From Tipula vernalis (lineage: Eukaryota; Arthropoda; Insecta; Diptera; Tipulidae), in the NCBI GenBank assembly GCA_958295665.1, contig OY282560.1, positions 147,428,091-147,492,090 on the forward strand: a DNA stretch of 64,000 nucleotides, in the 5' to 3' direction. Of this stretch, positions 35,776 through 47,847 are shown in pieces (position 1 is the first letter of the stretch; every line of letters starts with the position of its first letter). The notes beneath the pieces are model-generated. The model was not told the DNA's origin. It ran no database searches and worked only from the letters and a program-made list of their open reading frames with translations. The position numbers and the translations under genes are program-made.

Positions 35776-38279
35776 TTAAAAGGAGATTATATTAAAGATT
35801 AAATAAAAATGTTGGCATAAAAGTTGCGTTTTGTTATTAATACAGAAAATTTTGAGTTCAAAGATTAGACGAACCATTACGCCAAATACAAATTGAATGA
35901 CTGTGATGGAATGTCCTGGACCCCTTGTTTTTCAATACGAATACGAACAACAAATCTACGAATTCGTACCTTGGTATTTTTGAATACGAATACGTTTATT
36001 TTTTGTATGATTTATTTGAGCAGTTTTTGTACGTTCACGGAGGAACTCTGGTTCGATGACAGAATAGTTACCAACATCAGAAATAAACAAGCAAATATTG
36101 CAAGATGTACACAAGAATTTTGGATCTTACTAAACTAAAAGGAAATTTTTTTTAATTGAAAATATTTTTTATTTAGCAAAATCTCACAGAATTTATGTAT
36201 GTATATATACTCCAATTTGTTGTATTAATTAACGGATCCAATTAAATAAATAAAACTAAAATTTTACGAAATATGTATTTTTTATAGGTACAGATTGATT
36301 TGTATTTGCTTTTATTTAATAAAATTATTTTAGCTTGATATAAAATAATATTTATCAAACATGGCGCGGATGTTTGGCAGCTGAATCCACGTGGAGCGAG
36401 ACGCCATTTTGAGTTAATTTGAATATTGTTTTGCGAATTGGTTTTGGTCTGTTCAATGATGGAGTCAACGATACGAAATGGAGTCAACGTTACGAAATGA
36501 AGTCAACGATACGAAATATATAACTCGAAATGACGTCACAAAACGGAAACATGGCGACTGGTCGATTGATTGGAACATACCTCTGTTAATATTTATATCA
36601 TGGAGAGGATTTGCTTTTATTTACGTATATCCAATTAAAAACTAAATTATTGTCAAAAATTTGACATATTAACATTTATTTTTAGTTTTACACTGTTATT
36701 TTAAGGATGTTTCATGTAAAACAAAATTTCCCTTTTTCTACACTACAAAAATTAAAATTTACTGTACGTTCATATTCAGGAATAACAAAGCATTTACAGA
36801 TCGAATTGGACTTTCGTTTCGTACACAGATTCATATCGTTTTCGGAAATAGGGACCCAGCTTATTTAATTGTCTATTTTAAGAAATCAAATTACTGTCAC
36901 GTGGAGTTAGTGGATAATGGAATTAGTTCATTCCGTATACCAACTCTGTGAAAATTTAGTATGCTAAGCTAATACCTTATTAAAACGTATGTCAATGCCC
37001 AAATATTAATCCATAAAATTTTAAGAATCGTAAGAATCAGTAAGAATCGTTACAGAATTTAACGAAATTACTTCCTTATAGAATATTTGACATACCGGCC
37101 ACCGAAACCATAACAAATGACAAATACAGTATTAAAATTGTTATGTGAATAGGAAAATTTATTATTTTTAAGAAAAGTGTGCTTTAAAAATTTTGATATA
37201 TTCTGAAAGATCTTTTAGTTTGCACGTTAATTTTCGTTCTGTTAAGTGACATCTGAACTGAACGAAAAGTTATTAAAGATTCGCTGGTCAAGTAACATGC
37301 ACTTTCTGTATATCGCGTTCTTACTTAAAATTGTTACTGATTCGCTGATTCCCTCATAATGTTTGTCACATTTTAAAAATAAATGAAAGGTATTTAAACA
37401 TGTTAGCAAAAAATTGAAATCATTAGAATTATTTTCAATTAATTGATTTGTAATTTGTATTTACATAGGGAACGACTGTAATAATTCGAATGAGTGTGTT
37501 TTATGACAAAAAGTAGTACATGTGAATATTTAATACGGTATTCGGACACGGCCTTAAAATAAATATTGGTGTAGTGCCAATTATCATTGTAAGGGAAAAC
37601 AATAAATGGATAATTCGGAAACGATGGGGACCGTTTGAATCTTTTTGATATCGAGGAAAATAGGTATAAGTATTTTAAATTAATTATTATTAGAATGGAT
37701 TCAAAATATAATTTTTAATTCAGTATAATTACATTTCAATAATAAGTTCATTGAAATGTTCAAATGAAATGAAAAAATGAAATCACATTGCCATAAATTA
37801 TTTAATCCCAACTAAACACTTTGATTTTACTTAACATATCCAATAGTTGGCGGAGCTGAGCTTAATGATGACGTAACTTTCGTCAGAACCACCCGCTAAT
37901 GGGGAATTGCTCTCATTATCGGTGGACGTGGGTTTGACGGTGGGTTGTTTTTAAATTAGTTATTATCCCATTTCTGGCTTAAATTTAACATCTTGAATAA
38001 GGAAGTAAAAATATGTTTCCTCATGCCAGGGTTTAGGGTACACACACTGTGTGATAATTTGTATATATGTATTCTTCTTTTGACTGAGTTCTATTTCTTT
38101 GTCTGCTTCCACTGTTCTACTTGAATATTGTTTTCCAAAATAGGCCGTTTCGGATCTGATCTCATCCCAAACAAAACATCATCCATAATTTACTTTGTCC
38201 CACAACTAGGGTATCCAATACCGATTTTAGAGTACTCGTATATTTTGATCCTTTTCCGAATACCCAACCAGCCAAGTAA
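35776..38279. other. Gene-less stretch
   Basis: No gene is recognised. It contains a threefold perfect-length 19-bp repeat at 36461-36517 and a GAATACGAATACG run near 35938-35995. The stretch is otherwise featureless AT-rich DNA. Confidence 0.35.
36461..36517 (+). repeat. 19-bp unit, three copies
   Basis: GGAGTCAACGATACGAAAT recurs three times head to tail with one substitution in copy 2 (GATA to GTTA) and one in copy 3 (GGAG to GAAG). Confidence 0.93.
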
Positions 38280-38950
38280 TTTGATCGATTACCAAGATAA
38301 TTTGATTCAGGTTCATTTGATTTCATTTCAATGAAATAATTTTGCGCGGATTTAATTCAGTTTTTAAAAGTTAAATGTCGCAGATTTAATTCATATTGTA
38401 TTCATATTTAATTAACGTTGAATAAATTCAAAAATATCAACGAAATTAATTCATTTCCAAATGAATTTAACTTCGCCGATAAATATGAATTTATTCCGCT
38501 ACAAAAATTAGAAGGTTGAAATACAAATATTGTCATTGAAAGTGAAAGGAATGTAACACCTCGAAATGAACTTGTACTGAAATGCCACACATACATTATA
38601 TCCTCTTAAAAGTATTAAAACGCTCTGAAGTGCTATACAAAAACTTTACATCTTCATGAAAAAGTACTAAAAAATCTTAATTAAAATAACTTATTATTGT
38701 GAAACTAGTATAAATAAATAAAACAAACAACAGTTTATTTTCATTGCGAATTTAATTTGAAACTAAAAATGAATAAGCTTGTCGACGGATTTGATTAATA
38801 ATTAAAAGTGAATTAATTTCCATCAAAAAAATGAATTAATTTCGCACGAATTTAAGCCATTTTTAAAAAAAAATTGATCTCGCGGAATTAATTCATAATT
38901 AAAAGGGAGTTAATTTCGCTATTTTGGAAATGAAAATCAAAATGTGTAGT
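38280..38950. mobile_element. Possible non-autonomous element with subterminal inverted words
   Basis: On the left, the words GCGCGGATTTAATTC, CGCAGATTTAATTC and CGAAATTAATTC occur between 38344 and 38452. On the right, the inverted words GTGAATTAATTTCC, ATGAATTAATTTCGC and GGAGTTAATTTCGC occur between 38808 and 38930. Clusters of short repeats, inverted at opposite ends, are typical of transposase-binding subterminal regions of non-autonomous DNA elements. No exact termini or TSD were found. Confidence 0.4.
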
Positions 38951-39934
38951 TTATTAATCGAAAGATCCATGAACAGGGCCAGATTCTTTTAAATAACGAG
39001 TTTTAAAACCAACTGTTTGAATTTCGTTTTAGTAACCAAACCTACAGAAGTCTCAAAAAAAATTTGTCACATGATCAGAATCTAGCCCCTGGCGGAACAA
39101 TAAGATGGGCACGATAAATCATTTTAAACCCGGGTACTCGGTTAACCCCGGTATTAAAATAACAAGTACTCGACTACCCGAGTACTTTGCAACTGGAATA
39201 ATTTGGATACCCTAATTTTTGGGTTTGGGCTAATTTTTCTTTTGAAAGATTTAAAGTTCCTGCGGTTAGCAAAGGTTATCTGTTCTTATTAAATAAAATA
39301 AACTAAATTCCTAAGTAATAAAGCTATAAAGTCGCCTCATCTTATTGTTTAAGAATATTTTGTAGCTGGATGACATTGCTCAACATTCGTTCATCCCTCA
39401 TTTCATATATCTTCAAATCCCTAAATAAGTGCTATTTTTATTAAAGAAACGCTCCAGCTTACTGTTTTAAGTACTCCAGCTGATGTGGCTATCTAACATA
39501 ATATCCAGTTCTTTACCCTCTATAACGAGTCATTTTTTATAGCGTTGTACCCTTCACCTTCACCGGTGACTTTATAATTAATTTAAGCTAATAAACGACA
39601 TTGAGAAATTTTGAAATTGGATTTTGCATTTCCGGGAACAGGAATACTGATAATTTCTTAAATTCCCGGAAAATCAATACCGGGAAATCCCCCCGGAAAG
39701 CAAGCCCTATTTGCAGTGATAATAAAATTACACCACAAATACAAGTAAATATATATTTTGTATTTTTTCGAAATTTATTGTTTATTATCATTATGTATTT
39801 CAGTGTATGTACACACATTTGTACTTTATTTTAGACAATGTCGGTGTTGAATTTCTTAGCTAGTGGTATGAAAAGCTAGCTATGAAAAAAGGGTCGGTTC
39901 GGATGAACTTGAGTGTATGAGCCAATCTTGTCGA
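38951..39934. other. Gene-less stretch
   Basis: No gene is recognised. It has CCCGGGTACTCGG and GTACTCGACTACCCGAGTAC words near 39130-39185. Confidence 0.3.
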
Positions 39935-41310
39935 GGGGCTTTGGTCGTTTAGTAAGCAAAAAACCCATTATGGCAATATTCAATATCATATGTGGATTGT
40001 TCGAACGTTTTCCGATACTTAGAAATTCCGGCCCAAAATCCTAAGTATATTTGATCCCGTTATGGTAATGATCAATATCATACGTGAATTTTCCGAACGT
40101 TTTCCGATACATAGAAACACCGGCCCAAAATCCTAAGTAAATTTTTGGGTTGGTATGGATGTACCCTAGCAGAAAAAAATAGTCACTTGAAATGTTAAAG
40201 GGGCTTTGGTCGTTTAGTAACCAAAAAACCCGTTCTGGTGATGTTCAATATCATATACGTTTTTCGATACGTATAACACCGGCCCAAAATCTTAGGTATA
40301 TTTTTGGGTTGGAATGGATGTAGCCTAGCAGAAAAAATTATCACTTGAAATGTTAGAGGGGCTTTGGTCGTTTAGTAAGCAAAGTTCCCGTAATGGTTAT
40401 GATCTATATATCATACGTGGAATTTCCGAACGTTTTCCAATATTTAGAAAAACCTGCCCAAAATTTTAAGTAAATTTTTGGGTTGGTATGGATGTATCCT
40501 AACAGAAAAAAAATATTCACTTGAAATGTTAGAGGGGCTTTGGTCGTTTAGTAAGCAAACAGCCCGTTCTGGTAATGTTCAATATCATATACGTTTTTCG
40601 ATATTTAGAAATACCGGCCCAAAATCTTAGGTATATTTTTGGGTTGGAATGGATGTAGCCTAGCATAAAAAATTATCACTTGAAATGTTAGAGGGGCTTT
40701 GGTCGTTTAGTAAGCAAAAAACCCGTTCTGGTAATCATACCTGGATTTTCCGAACGTATTCCGATACATAGAGACACCGGCCCAAAATCATAAGTAAATT
40801 TTTTGGTTGGTATGGATGGAGCAGAAAAAAATAGTTACTTGAAATGTTTGAGGGGCTTTGGTCGTACAGTAAGCAAAGTTCCCGTTCTGGTAATGTTCAA
40901 TATCATATGTGAATTTTCCGAACGTTTTCCGATACTTAGGAAAAGCTGCCTAAAATCCTAAGTAAATTTTTGGATTGGTATGGATGTACCCTAACAGAAA
41001 AAAATTGTCACTTGAAATGTTAAAGGGGCTTTGGTCGTTTAGTAAGCAAAAAGCCCGTTCTGGTAATGTTCAATATCATACGTTTTTCGATACGTATAAC
41101 ACCGGCCCAAAATCTTAGGTATATTTTTGGGTTGGTATGGATGTACCCTAGCAGATAAAATAGTCACTTGAAATGTTAGAGGGGCTTTGGTCGTTTCGTA
41201 AGCAAAAAACCCGTTATGGTAATGTTCAATATCATACGTGGATTTTCCGAACGTTTTCCGATACTTAGTAATACTGGCTCAAAATTTTAAGTAAATTTTT
41301 GGGTTGATAT
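39935..41310 (+). repeat. Tandem array, eight units of 156-176 bp
   Basis: The anchor GGGGCTTTGGTCGTT(T)AGTAAG starts at 39935, 40200, 40358, 40534, 40693, 40852, 41025 and 41181. The first interval (265) holds a unit plus a partial internal duplication; the others are 158, 176, 159, 159, 173 and 156. Several short units lack about 15 bp around GTGGATTTTCCGAACGTTTT. Other conserved words are CCGGCCCAAAATC and TTTTGGGTTGGTATGGATGTA. No inverted units were found here. Confidence 0.95.
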
Positions 41311-41647
41311 GGACCTTCATACCATCATTCTGTCATACCAGCAAACCATCAAAACCATCATCCTATTATTCTGTAACAAGGTCACACAATTTTACCATTA
41401 CACAATCATACTACGATAATATTGTAATAACAGATTTTTTGCTCACCCGTTTCTAAATTTGAGGTTGACATGCTGAAACTAAATTCAAAAAATTCACTAA
41501 ACTCGTCTTAATAAACCGTACTCTGGTCAGGGATATTACCCAGTAAGAGACTGAGCTTTTCTCAGAATTCAAAATTTGAAAATATTTTACCCTAAATTGA
41601 ATTTTTTCCTAATAGCAAATAAATTCACCGTTCAAATGGTGTAACCA
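41311..41647. other. Short gene-less stretch
   Basis: Right flank of the array; CATACCATCATT-like words at 41315-41360. Nothing is recognised. Confidence 0.3.
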
Positions 41648-41807
41648 GGGGGCTATTTGTGAATTCGAGTCGAACGTATTCGACTCTTCGAAAAATTGGA
41701 TTCTTATGTGAATTGAATCAGATTCGTTCGTTTCTTATTTAAATCAAAAACGAATCTTATATTTCGAAGAGTCGAATACGTTCGAATCGAATCCACAAAT
41801 AGCCCCC
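41648..41807. mobile_element. 160-bp MITE with ~46-bp terminal inverted repeats
   Basis: The left end GGGGGCTATTTGTGAATTCG and the following AGTCGAACGTATTCGACTCTTCG are mirrored by the right end: read inward on the minus strand, GGGGGCTATTTGTGGATTCG, then ATTCGAACGTATTCGACTCTTCG. Only two or three mismatches occur in about 46 bp. The short core (about 68 bp) cannot code. No clear TSD flanks it. Confidence 0.88.
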
Positions 41808-43075
41808 AATTCGAACGTTGGATAATCCGAACAATATATGAGACAGCCACAAATACATTTAAATATATTAAGAGTTAGGAAAGACGAGATGGCGTAAGAA
41901 CGTGAAGTTTTTCCTAAACTATATGAACCTTTAATAGATAGTGATCCATGTTTTTTTAGAATTTTGAATCGAAGGATTTTAAGTATTTTAAAATATAAAA
42001 TACTTAGAATAAAAAAAATTGATAATTTTAGAATTAAAAAAAGATAAATTGGGAATGTAAAATTTCAGCATTATTTAAAATTTAGGAAGTCACAAATTCA
42101 AGCTTCTAACGAGAACTTAATTAGTTTTGGTTTTGAAATTGTGTTTTCATGTATACTTAGTATGTACTATTAAACATATATTAATTAAGTTGTAGTTAAT
42201 ATTGTTTAATATATTATTTATTTGTATATACCTAATTATAAAATTATTTAAAATTTTTAATTAATTTCCTAGTTGGGAATTTAATTTTTTATTTAATGTT
42301 TATTTATTATTTCATAATTTGTTTCCGAGATTTAAATTTAAAATAATTTTTGAGTTTCGTTAAATAACAAGTGATTAATGTCGTTAAAGAGATTAAATTA
42401 AAGTAGTAATTAATTGTGATTCTTAGTTCCGAAGGGATTATGTTTGTTTCTTAAGCTACTTTAAACCAAATTACATTAGTGTTCGGAGAACTTGAAAGGA
42501 ACAAAAAACTTAGTATTAATCACAAGATACAAACTATTAATTTAACGTAAATCTATACTTATCTTCAGTAACTATTACTTGTAGATTAAATAATTTCTGT
42601 TGTTTACAAAACATAACCTAGAAAAGTAGTTTAATGTTTAAGATTTCAATAATTGCATTGTATTAGAATACTTATCTTGTTTATATCCAGCTTAGTGTTA
42701 TATTTTTATTATCCAAATTATTATATTTTAATTATTTGTTTTTCTATTATTTGTTGATTGTTGATGAAATGACAGTAGTTATAAAATCTGTCAATGCATT
42801 CGTGTGATGAAAAAACAAAACATTATGTTAGCTCAGTTTAATTTGTGAGTGCGTTCTATTGCAATTATTGTTAGCTCAATTTATATTGTTTTCATTAGTG
42901 ACATCTACCAACATTGTAACGAATTAATTAATTATGTAATATTTTTTGGGTAAAAATTTATATTTTTTCTCTTGACAACCAGCCACTGATGAGCGAACAT
43001 CAAATCAAAATTAAGAATAAAGTTGTAATTATTAACGAAGCAACAGTTTTTTTTTGTTTGGAGCAATACTTTTCC
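41808..43075. other. AT-rich stretch upstream of the BEL/Pao element
   Basis: No gene is recognised. The open frames are chance frames. The 3' part (42780-43075) precedes the 5' LTR and could belong to an older insertion. Confidence 0.3.
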
Positions 43076-43255
43076 TGTCGTCGATGTTTGGTGATTGCAT
43101 GTACAACGGCAGCAGAAATAAGTGAGAATCGAATTGTTGTGAGTTATAATAAGTGAAACTTGAAACGAATTGTTGTGTACTGTGTCAGAGTCGTACAGAT
43201 GGTCCATCGATTAGTGGTTCGAAACGTGTATATTCAACGGCGATAGTGATATACA
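43076..43255 (+). repeat. BEL/Pao 5' LTR
   Basis: 180 bp beginning TGTCGTCGATGTTTGGTGAT and ending GTGATATACA, that is TG...CA as expected of an LTR. It matches 47848-47987, apart from a 37-bp segment (about 43168-43204) missing in the 3' copy and a few substitutions. Three bases after its end lies a primer-binding site, which fixes the 3' border. It is short for the superfamily. Confidence 0.8.
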
Positions 43256-43258
43256 TTT

Positions 43259-43276
43259 TGGTCCTTCGAGCCGGAT
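43259..43276 (+). promoter_or_regulatory. Primer-binding site, tRNA-Tyr type
   Basis: TGGTCCTTCGAGCCGGAT is complementary to the 3' end of eukaryotic tRNA-Tyr (ATCCGGCTCGAAGGA plus CCA), an 18-nt match by recollection of the tRNA. It sits three bases after the LTR, where minus-strand DNA synthesis of a retrotransposon starts. Confidence 0.82.
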
Positions 43277-43585
43277 ATGTGGTTACAGTTTGTTTAATAA
43301 ATTATACAAAAGTTGGTTGCGTAACACCAATCTATTGCGATTAAATTATAATCAATACTCTTTGCGATACAAAGTATCTATCAGAATTTCAATATACAGT
43401 CGGATTACTCAGAAAGTTACGGATAAATTATGGTAAATAATCACGTGCAAGTTTGCGACATATCGGTCATCTTAACAAGTTTGGGTACGGTAATTAATTG
43501 TGACGTGTCAAAACATACAAATTTTTTGTGAACGAAAAGCTTATAGTGAATTGTGGGTCAAAGTGCAAAACATTAAATCGTCAAA

Positions 43586-45187
43586 ATGGCGCAAGTTACT
43601 GAACTTAATCGTAAACGTGGTCAAGCAAAAGGTTTCATTACACGAGCAGAAACGTTCGTATCCAATCTAAAAAAAGACACCCAATTGGATATTTTGATGG
43701 TGCGAATGGATCTACTAGAAAAGGCTTTCATTAATTTTGCTGACGCAGATTCGGCGTTAGCATTATTGGACCAAGAATCAGAAATGCCGGACATAGAAAC
43801 CAGATTCGTGGACGTAAAGGCAAAATTAAATGAGCAAATAAGATCTTGGATGTCGAAAGAGACTTTACCTAATAGAGAATTTAATGAGTCGTTCTCAAAA
43901 TTTACGGAACAGCAAGGGGAGTTAATAGAAGGCATTCCTGATCGAAGTTTTATACAAAAGGAGGATGTGCGATTACCACCTATATCGATACCTAAATTTT
44001 CGGAGAAAATATCAGATTTTCCAGCATTCAAGAATTTATTTGAAGTCACAATTCACCATACATCGATGCCAAAAATTCATAAATTCAAATATCTCAAGGG
44101 ATATCTTACTGATGATGCTGCGTCACTGTTAAAACATGTATTAGTTACAGAAGAGAATTACGAAGGTGCCTGGAAAAAGTTAGTTAACCGATACGACAAT
44201 AAACAACAGATTGTGACAACCCTCATAAAACATTTCATGAATCAAGCAACCAATAACGGAATTACCTCAAAGCTACATGATTTGGCAGATGTATCAGATG
44301 AAGTGCTTAGAGGTTTGGAAGCATTGGGCGACGAAACAAAACAAAGAGATTGTTGGCTGATTTATTTATTGCTAGAGAAATGTGATATTGAAACCAAACG
44401 AGCATGGGCACTGGCAAACGACAAAGACTATCCAACCATAAAGGAATTTCTGGAATTCATAACTAAGCGAGTCAATTCATTGGAAACAGTAGAGTTATCT
44501 GATCATAAAAAACCACCGCACAAGAAGGCTGTTGTCCTTTCCTCCGTCATCGCTAAAAATCAATGTCCGTGTTGTTCAAAGGAACACGTTCTCTATAACT
44601 GTGATGACTTCTCCAAATTAAGCAGTGCTGATAGAAGAAGTTTGATAGCCGAAAAGCAATTATGTTTTAGTTGTTTGAGGAAAGGTCATCAAGCAGCAAG
44701 TTGCAGAATCCGCTCAAATTGTAAAAGGTGTGGCAGAAGGCACAATACGTTACTTTGTGCTAGTGAAAGTGTACAATCAAATGCAAAGAATACCGAAAAG
44801 TTTGAAATCGAACCAACATCTAGTCATATAAATGCGCAGCTGAATGCGTCTGTGAATCAATCAATTTTACCAACGGCGGTAGTGAGAATTCACGGTAGTG
44901 GCGGGTGTTCAGTGTATTGTCGTGCTTTATTAGATAGTGGGTCACAAGTCACTATCATCGATGAGGAGTTAGCGAATAAATTGCAATTAACAAGAACCAA
45001 TTGCAGAGTCAAAATATCAGGCGTAAGCACTAGCAATGTTTATAGCGCCACTGTTCAAATTAGCTCAAGATTTTCAAACAGTGAATCAATAAGCACTGAT
45101 GTGTTCTATTTAAACCTAATAGAGGAAAATTGGGCTATTCGTATGGGATTGCAAAGAAAAGATTCATGTCAACCGAACGCAGACTAA
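43586..45187 (+). CDS. BEL/Pao gag-protease, 533 codons, cut short
   Basis: This is the longest intact frame of the element. The N-terminus has the Pao-gag beginning (coiled, Arg/Lys-rich, about residues 1-60). Residues about 130-280 form the DUF1759 capsid-like region (PKFSEKISDFPAFKNLFE, then LKGYLTDDAASLL). Three zinc knuckles follow: CPCCSKEHVLYNC (~327), canonical CFSCLRKGHQAASC (~360) and CKRCGRRHNTLLC (~379). The aspartic protease box ALLDSGSQVTIIDEE (catalytic Asp about residue 450, peptidase A17 type) follows. About 60 residues later the frame jumps to sequence that should belong to the reverse transcriptase (ENWAI, then GIAKKRF), so the linker between protease and RT, usually a few hundred residues, seems deleted. 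Gag packages the RNA and the protease would cleave the polyprotein. The ATG at 43586 is preceded by AAA and follows a stop-rich leader. Confidence 0.93.
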   Translation: MAQVTELNRKRGQAKGFITRAETFVSNLKKDTQLDILMVRMDLLEKAFINFADADSALALLDQESEMPDIETRFVDVKAKLNEQIRSWMSKETLPNREFNESFSKFTEQQGELIEGIPDRSFIQKEDVRLPPISIPKFSEKISDFPAFKNLFEVTIHHTSMPKIHKFKYLKGYLTDDAASLLKHVLVTEENYEGAWKKLVNRYDNKQQIVTTLIKHFMNQATNNGITSKLHDLADVSDEVLRGLEALGDETKQRDCWLIYLLLEKCDIETKRAWALANDKDYPTIKEFLEFITKRVNSLETVELSDHKKPPHKKAVVLSSVIAKNQCPCCSKEHVLYNCDDFSKLSSADRRSLIAEKQLCFSCLRKGHQAASCRIRSNCKRCGRRHNTLLCASESVQSNAKNTEKFEIEPTSSHINAQLNASVNQSILPTAVVRIHGSGGCSVYCRALLDSGSQVTIIDEELANKLQLTRTNCRVKISGVSTSNVYSATVQISSRFSNSESISTDVFYLNLIEENWAIRMGLQRKDSCQPNAD

Positions 45188-47847
45188 CGCATGATCCAGA
45201 TTTAAAGACGAAGTATGTGAAATTCATGAAGGAATACGAAGATCTCAACCATATGTCAAGACTGTGGCATGGTGAAACGATAACCGAACATTCATATTTT
45301 TTGTCAAACTAAGCAGCATGAAAACCAAAGTCCGCGTAGTTTTCGATGGATCATGCAAAACAAATTCGGGAGTATCACTCAACGATATTTTATTATGTGG
45401 TCCAGTCGTGCAATCCAGTCTTTGGGACATACTTTTAAGGTTCAAAAAATTCAAGTACGTGATGGCGGCAGACATTGAAAAAATGTATCGCTAAATACAG
45501 ATAGAAGAACCAGATAGGCAATACCAACAGATTATATGACGGGAGCATCCTGATCAGGAATTTAGGCGTTACTGTCTAAATACAGTAACTTACGGAACTA
45601 TGTCCGCTCTTTTTCTAGCTACTAGATGCCTAAAGGGGTCGGAGAATTTAAAGGAATATCCTGAGGCAGGGAGCCATTATAAGTGATTTTTATGTGGATG
45701 ATTTCCTGTCAGGTGCGGACCTGATCGAAAAATTGAAAGTATTGAAGGTCAGTAAAATTTTGGATTCAGCTGGGCGAAAATGGGTGTGCAATTGTGAGAT
45801 GGCGAATCAACCAAATAGGGATAATTTTAAAGAATTCGACCGCGACAGCCCTTTGAAGTTATTGGGTGTCAAATGGATTCCAAGCATAGACGCATTCACA
45901 TTCGAGCTACAGGAGTTTGGAGGTGGAGATATAACGAAACGAAGATTTTTATCCGAAGCCTCAAAGGTATTTGATCCACTTGGGTGACTCGCCCCAAGTC
46001 TGATCATCTCAAAGACAATTTTAAAAGAATTATGGATAAAAAACTTGGACTGGGACGACCAGCTGAAATCCAGAATAAATGGAGAAAACTACAAACTGAA
46101 TTTCAAGGGTTTCGCAAATTGCAAATACCGAGGTGGATGGGTAGTGGTAAGATAGAGATTCACGGATTCTGCGATGCCAGCAAAACGGCTTATGGGGCAG
46201 TAGTTTATACCAGGCGTATAGAGATAGATGGAACGGTTGTTACAAATATGTTCACCGCCAAAACGAGAGTCGCTCCACTTAAAACTATCACAATACCTAG
46301 GCTGGAGTTGTGTGGCGCCCTTTTATTGGAGAAATTATTAAAATCAGTATCTTCGTCAATAAACATTCCTATAAGAACAATGAAGGCATGGATTGATTCA
46401 TCAGTCGTTCTGGCATATCTCAGCGCACATCCGTCGAAATGGAAACCTTTTATCGCTAATAGGGTAAGGGAAATTATTAATATATGTCCGAGGAATATTT
46501 GGGGCTACCTTAAGTCAAAGGAAAATCCTGCTGACTTATGTTCCAGGGGAGAGTATCCTGCGAAATTATTGGCTCAAGTCTCCCAAGGTAGTTTACAACT
46601 TTAACACGGATGGTACTGATATCAACACATTCGACCATATAAATCAAGAAATGCGAGTATCAGTAAATCTGGTAGTGAACAACGACGATAATAGTGTCCT
46701 GCAAACATTATTAGACTCAAAATCATCATTCAGTCAGTTGATTCGTGTGGTAGCTACAATTTTCCGATTTATTTCTAGATGCATAGGTAGTAAATGCAGT
46801 AAAAATAATATACCATATTTAACGAAAAGCGAGCTCAATCATGCTGAGATGACAATTATAAAACACGTACAAAGCGTATATTTCGGAGATGAAATCAAGG
46901 CGATGCAAACGAATCAGGAGATATCTACGAGGTCATCAATAAAACGATTGTCACCTTTTTTAGACAGTGATGGCATTCTGAGGGTTTGAGGACGCTTAAA
47001 ACATTCATTACTGGAATACGACACAAAACACCAAATATAGTTGCCGAAATCAAGCAATTTTAGCAAGTTATTGATGAGATATATTCATATAAAGAATTTA
47101 CATACAGGCACAGCATTAACGTTTCATATGTCACGTCAAAAGTATTGGGTTGTTCATGGGCGCAGCATAGCTAACCAAGTTACACGACAGTGTGTCATTT
47201 GTCGCCGGTATAAGGCAGTATCCCCGTAACAAATAATGGGTCAATTGCCAACATCAAGGGTAGCCGGGTTTCGAGCATTTGTAAATAGCGGAATTGATTA
47301 TTTCCGGACCTATTTCCATCGCAAGCAAAAGAGGCAGGGGTGACAAATTTTCAAAGGGGCAATTCAAAAGCAATTCATCTAGAGATGGTCACAGAATTAA
47401 CGACGAATGCATTTATATCATGCTTAAAACGATTTGTCAGCAGAAGGGGTGTTCCTGATAATATGTATAGTGACAACGCAAAAAATTTTATTGGGGCACA
47501 GGAGAAATTAAAGAGACTTGCATAAATACATAACGGAGGAATGCGTGAGATATTGCAGGCCACAAGCTCAGATGAATTCAATACTGAAATTAGTAAATTA
47601 ACAGCAACTTATTCAATTACATGGCATTTTATTCCTCCTCTAGCTCCGCATTTTGGTGGTTTTTGGGAGTCGGGCGTCAAGTCCGTCAGGACCCACTTAA
47701 AGAAAGCAATCAATTTACCATTTGAAGAAATGTCTACGTTGTTGTGTCAAATAGAGGCTGTGCTCAATTCGCGGCCATTGGTACACCAGTTCGATAACGA
47801 CACATCATACGAGACCATTACACCTGGCCATTTCCTTGAAAAATGTC
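45130..47847 (+). pseudogene. BEL/Pao pol (RT, RNase H, integrase), broken
   Basis: Domains are in order but split by frameshifts and stops. RT: KFMKEYEDLNHMS (45220s), [12 protein letters not shown] (45330s), ADIEKMYR followed by a TAA where the family has Gln (45490s), and the YVDD box in SDFYVDDFLSGAD (about 45700). RNase H and connection: FLSEASKVFDPLG, then in another frame HGFCDASKTAYGAVVY, RLELCGALLLEKL, WIDSSVVLAYL and ENPADLCSRG, so the acidic residues are kept. Integrase: the zinc-binding HHCC part (HIKNLHTG...CVICRRY), then D (SGIDYF), D (MYSDNAKNF) and E (GGFWESGVKS). The C-terminal integrase tail after ITPGHFL is missing; the frame runs straight into the 3' LTR. No polypurine tract is visible at that junction. 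The element cannot move by itself. Confidence 0.93.

Noticed and set aside
39935..41310. Regular repeats considered as a CRISPR-like array
   Set aside because: Units are contiguous 156-176-bp tandem repeats with no short repeat plus variable spacer pattern, in a eukaryotic context.
43259..43276. tRNA-like sequence
   Set aside because: Only the 3' 18 nt of tRNA-Tyr in complement, directly after an LTR: a primer-binding site, not a tRNA gene.
43621..44049. 142-codon frame antisense to the BEL/Pao gag
   Set aside because: The plus-strand gag has clear capsid, zinc-knuckle and protease motifs; the antisense frame is a shadow.
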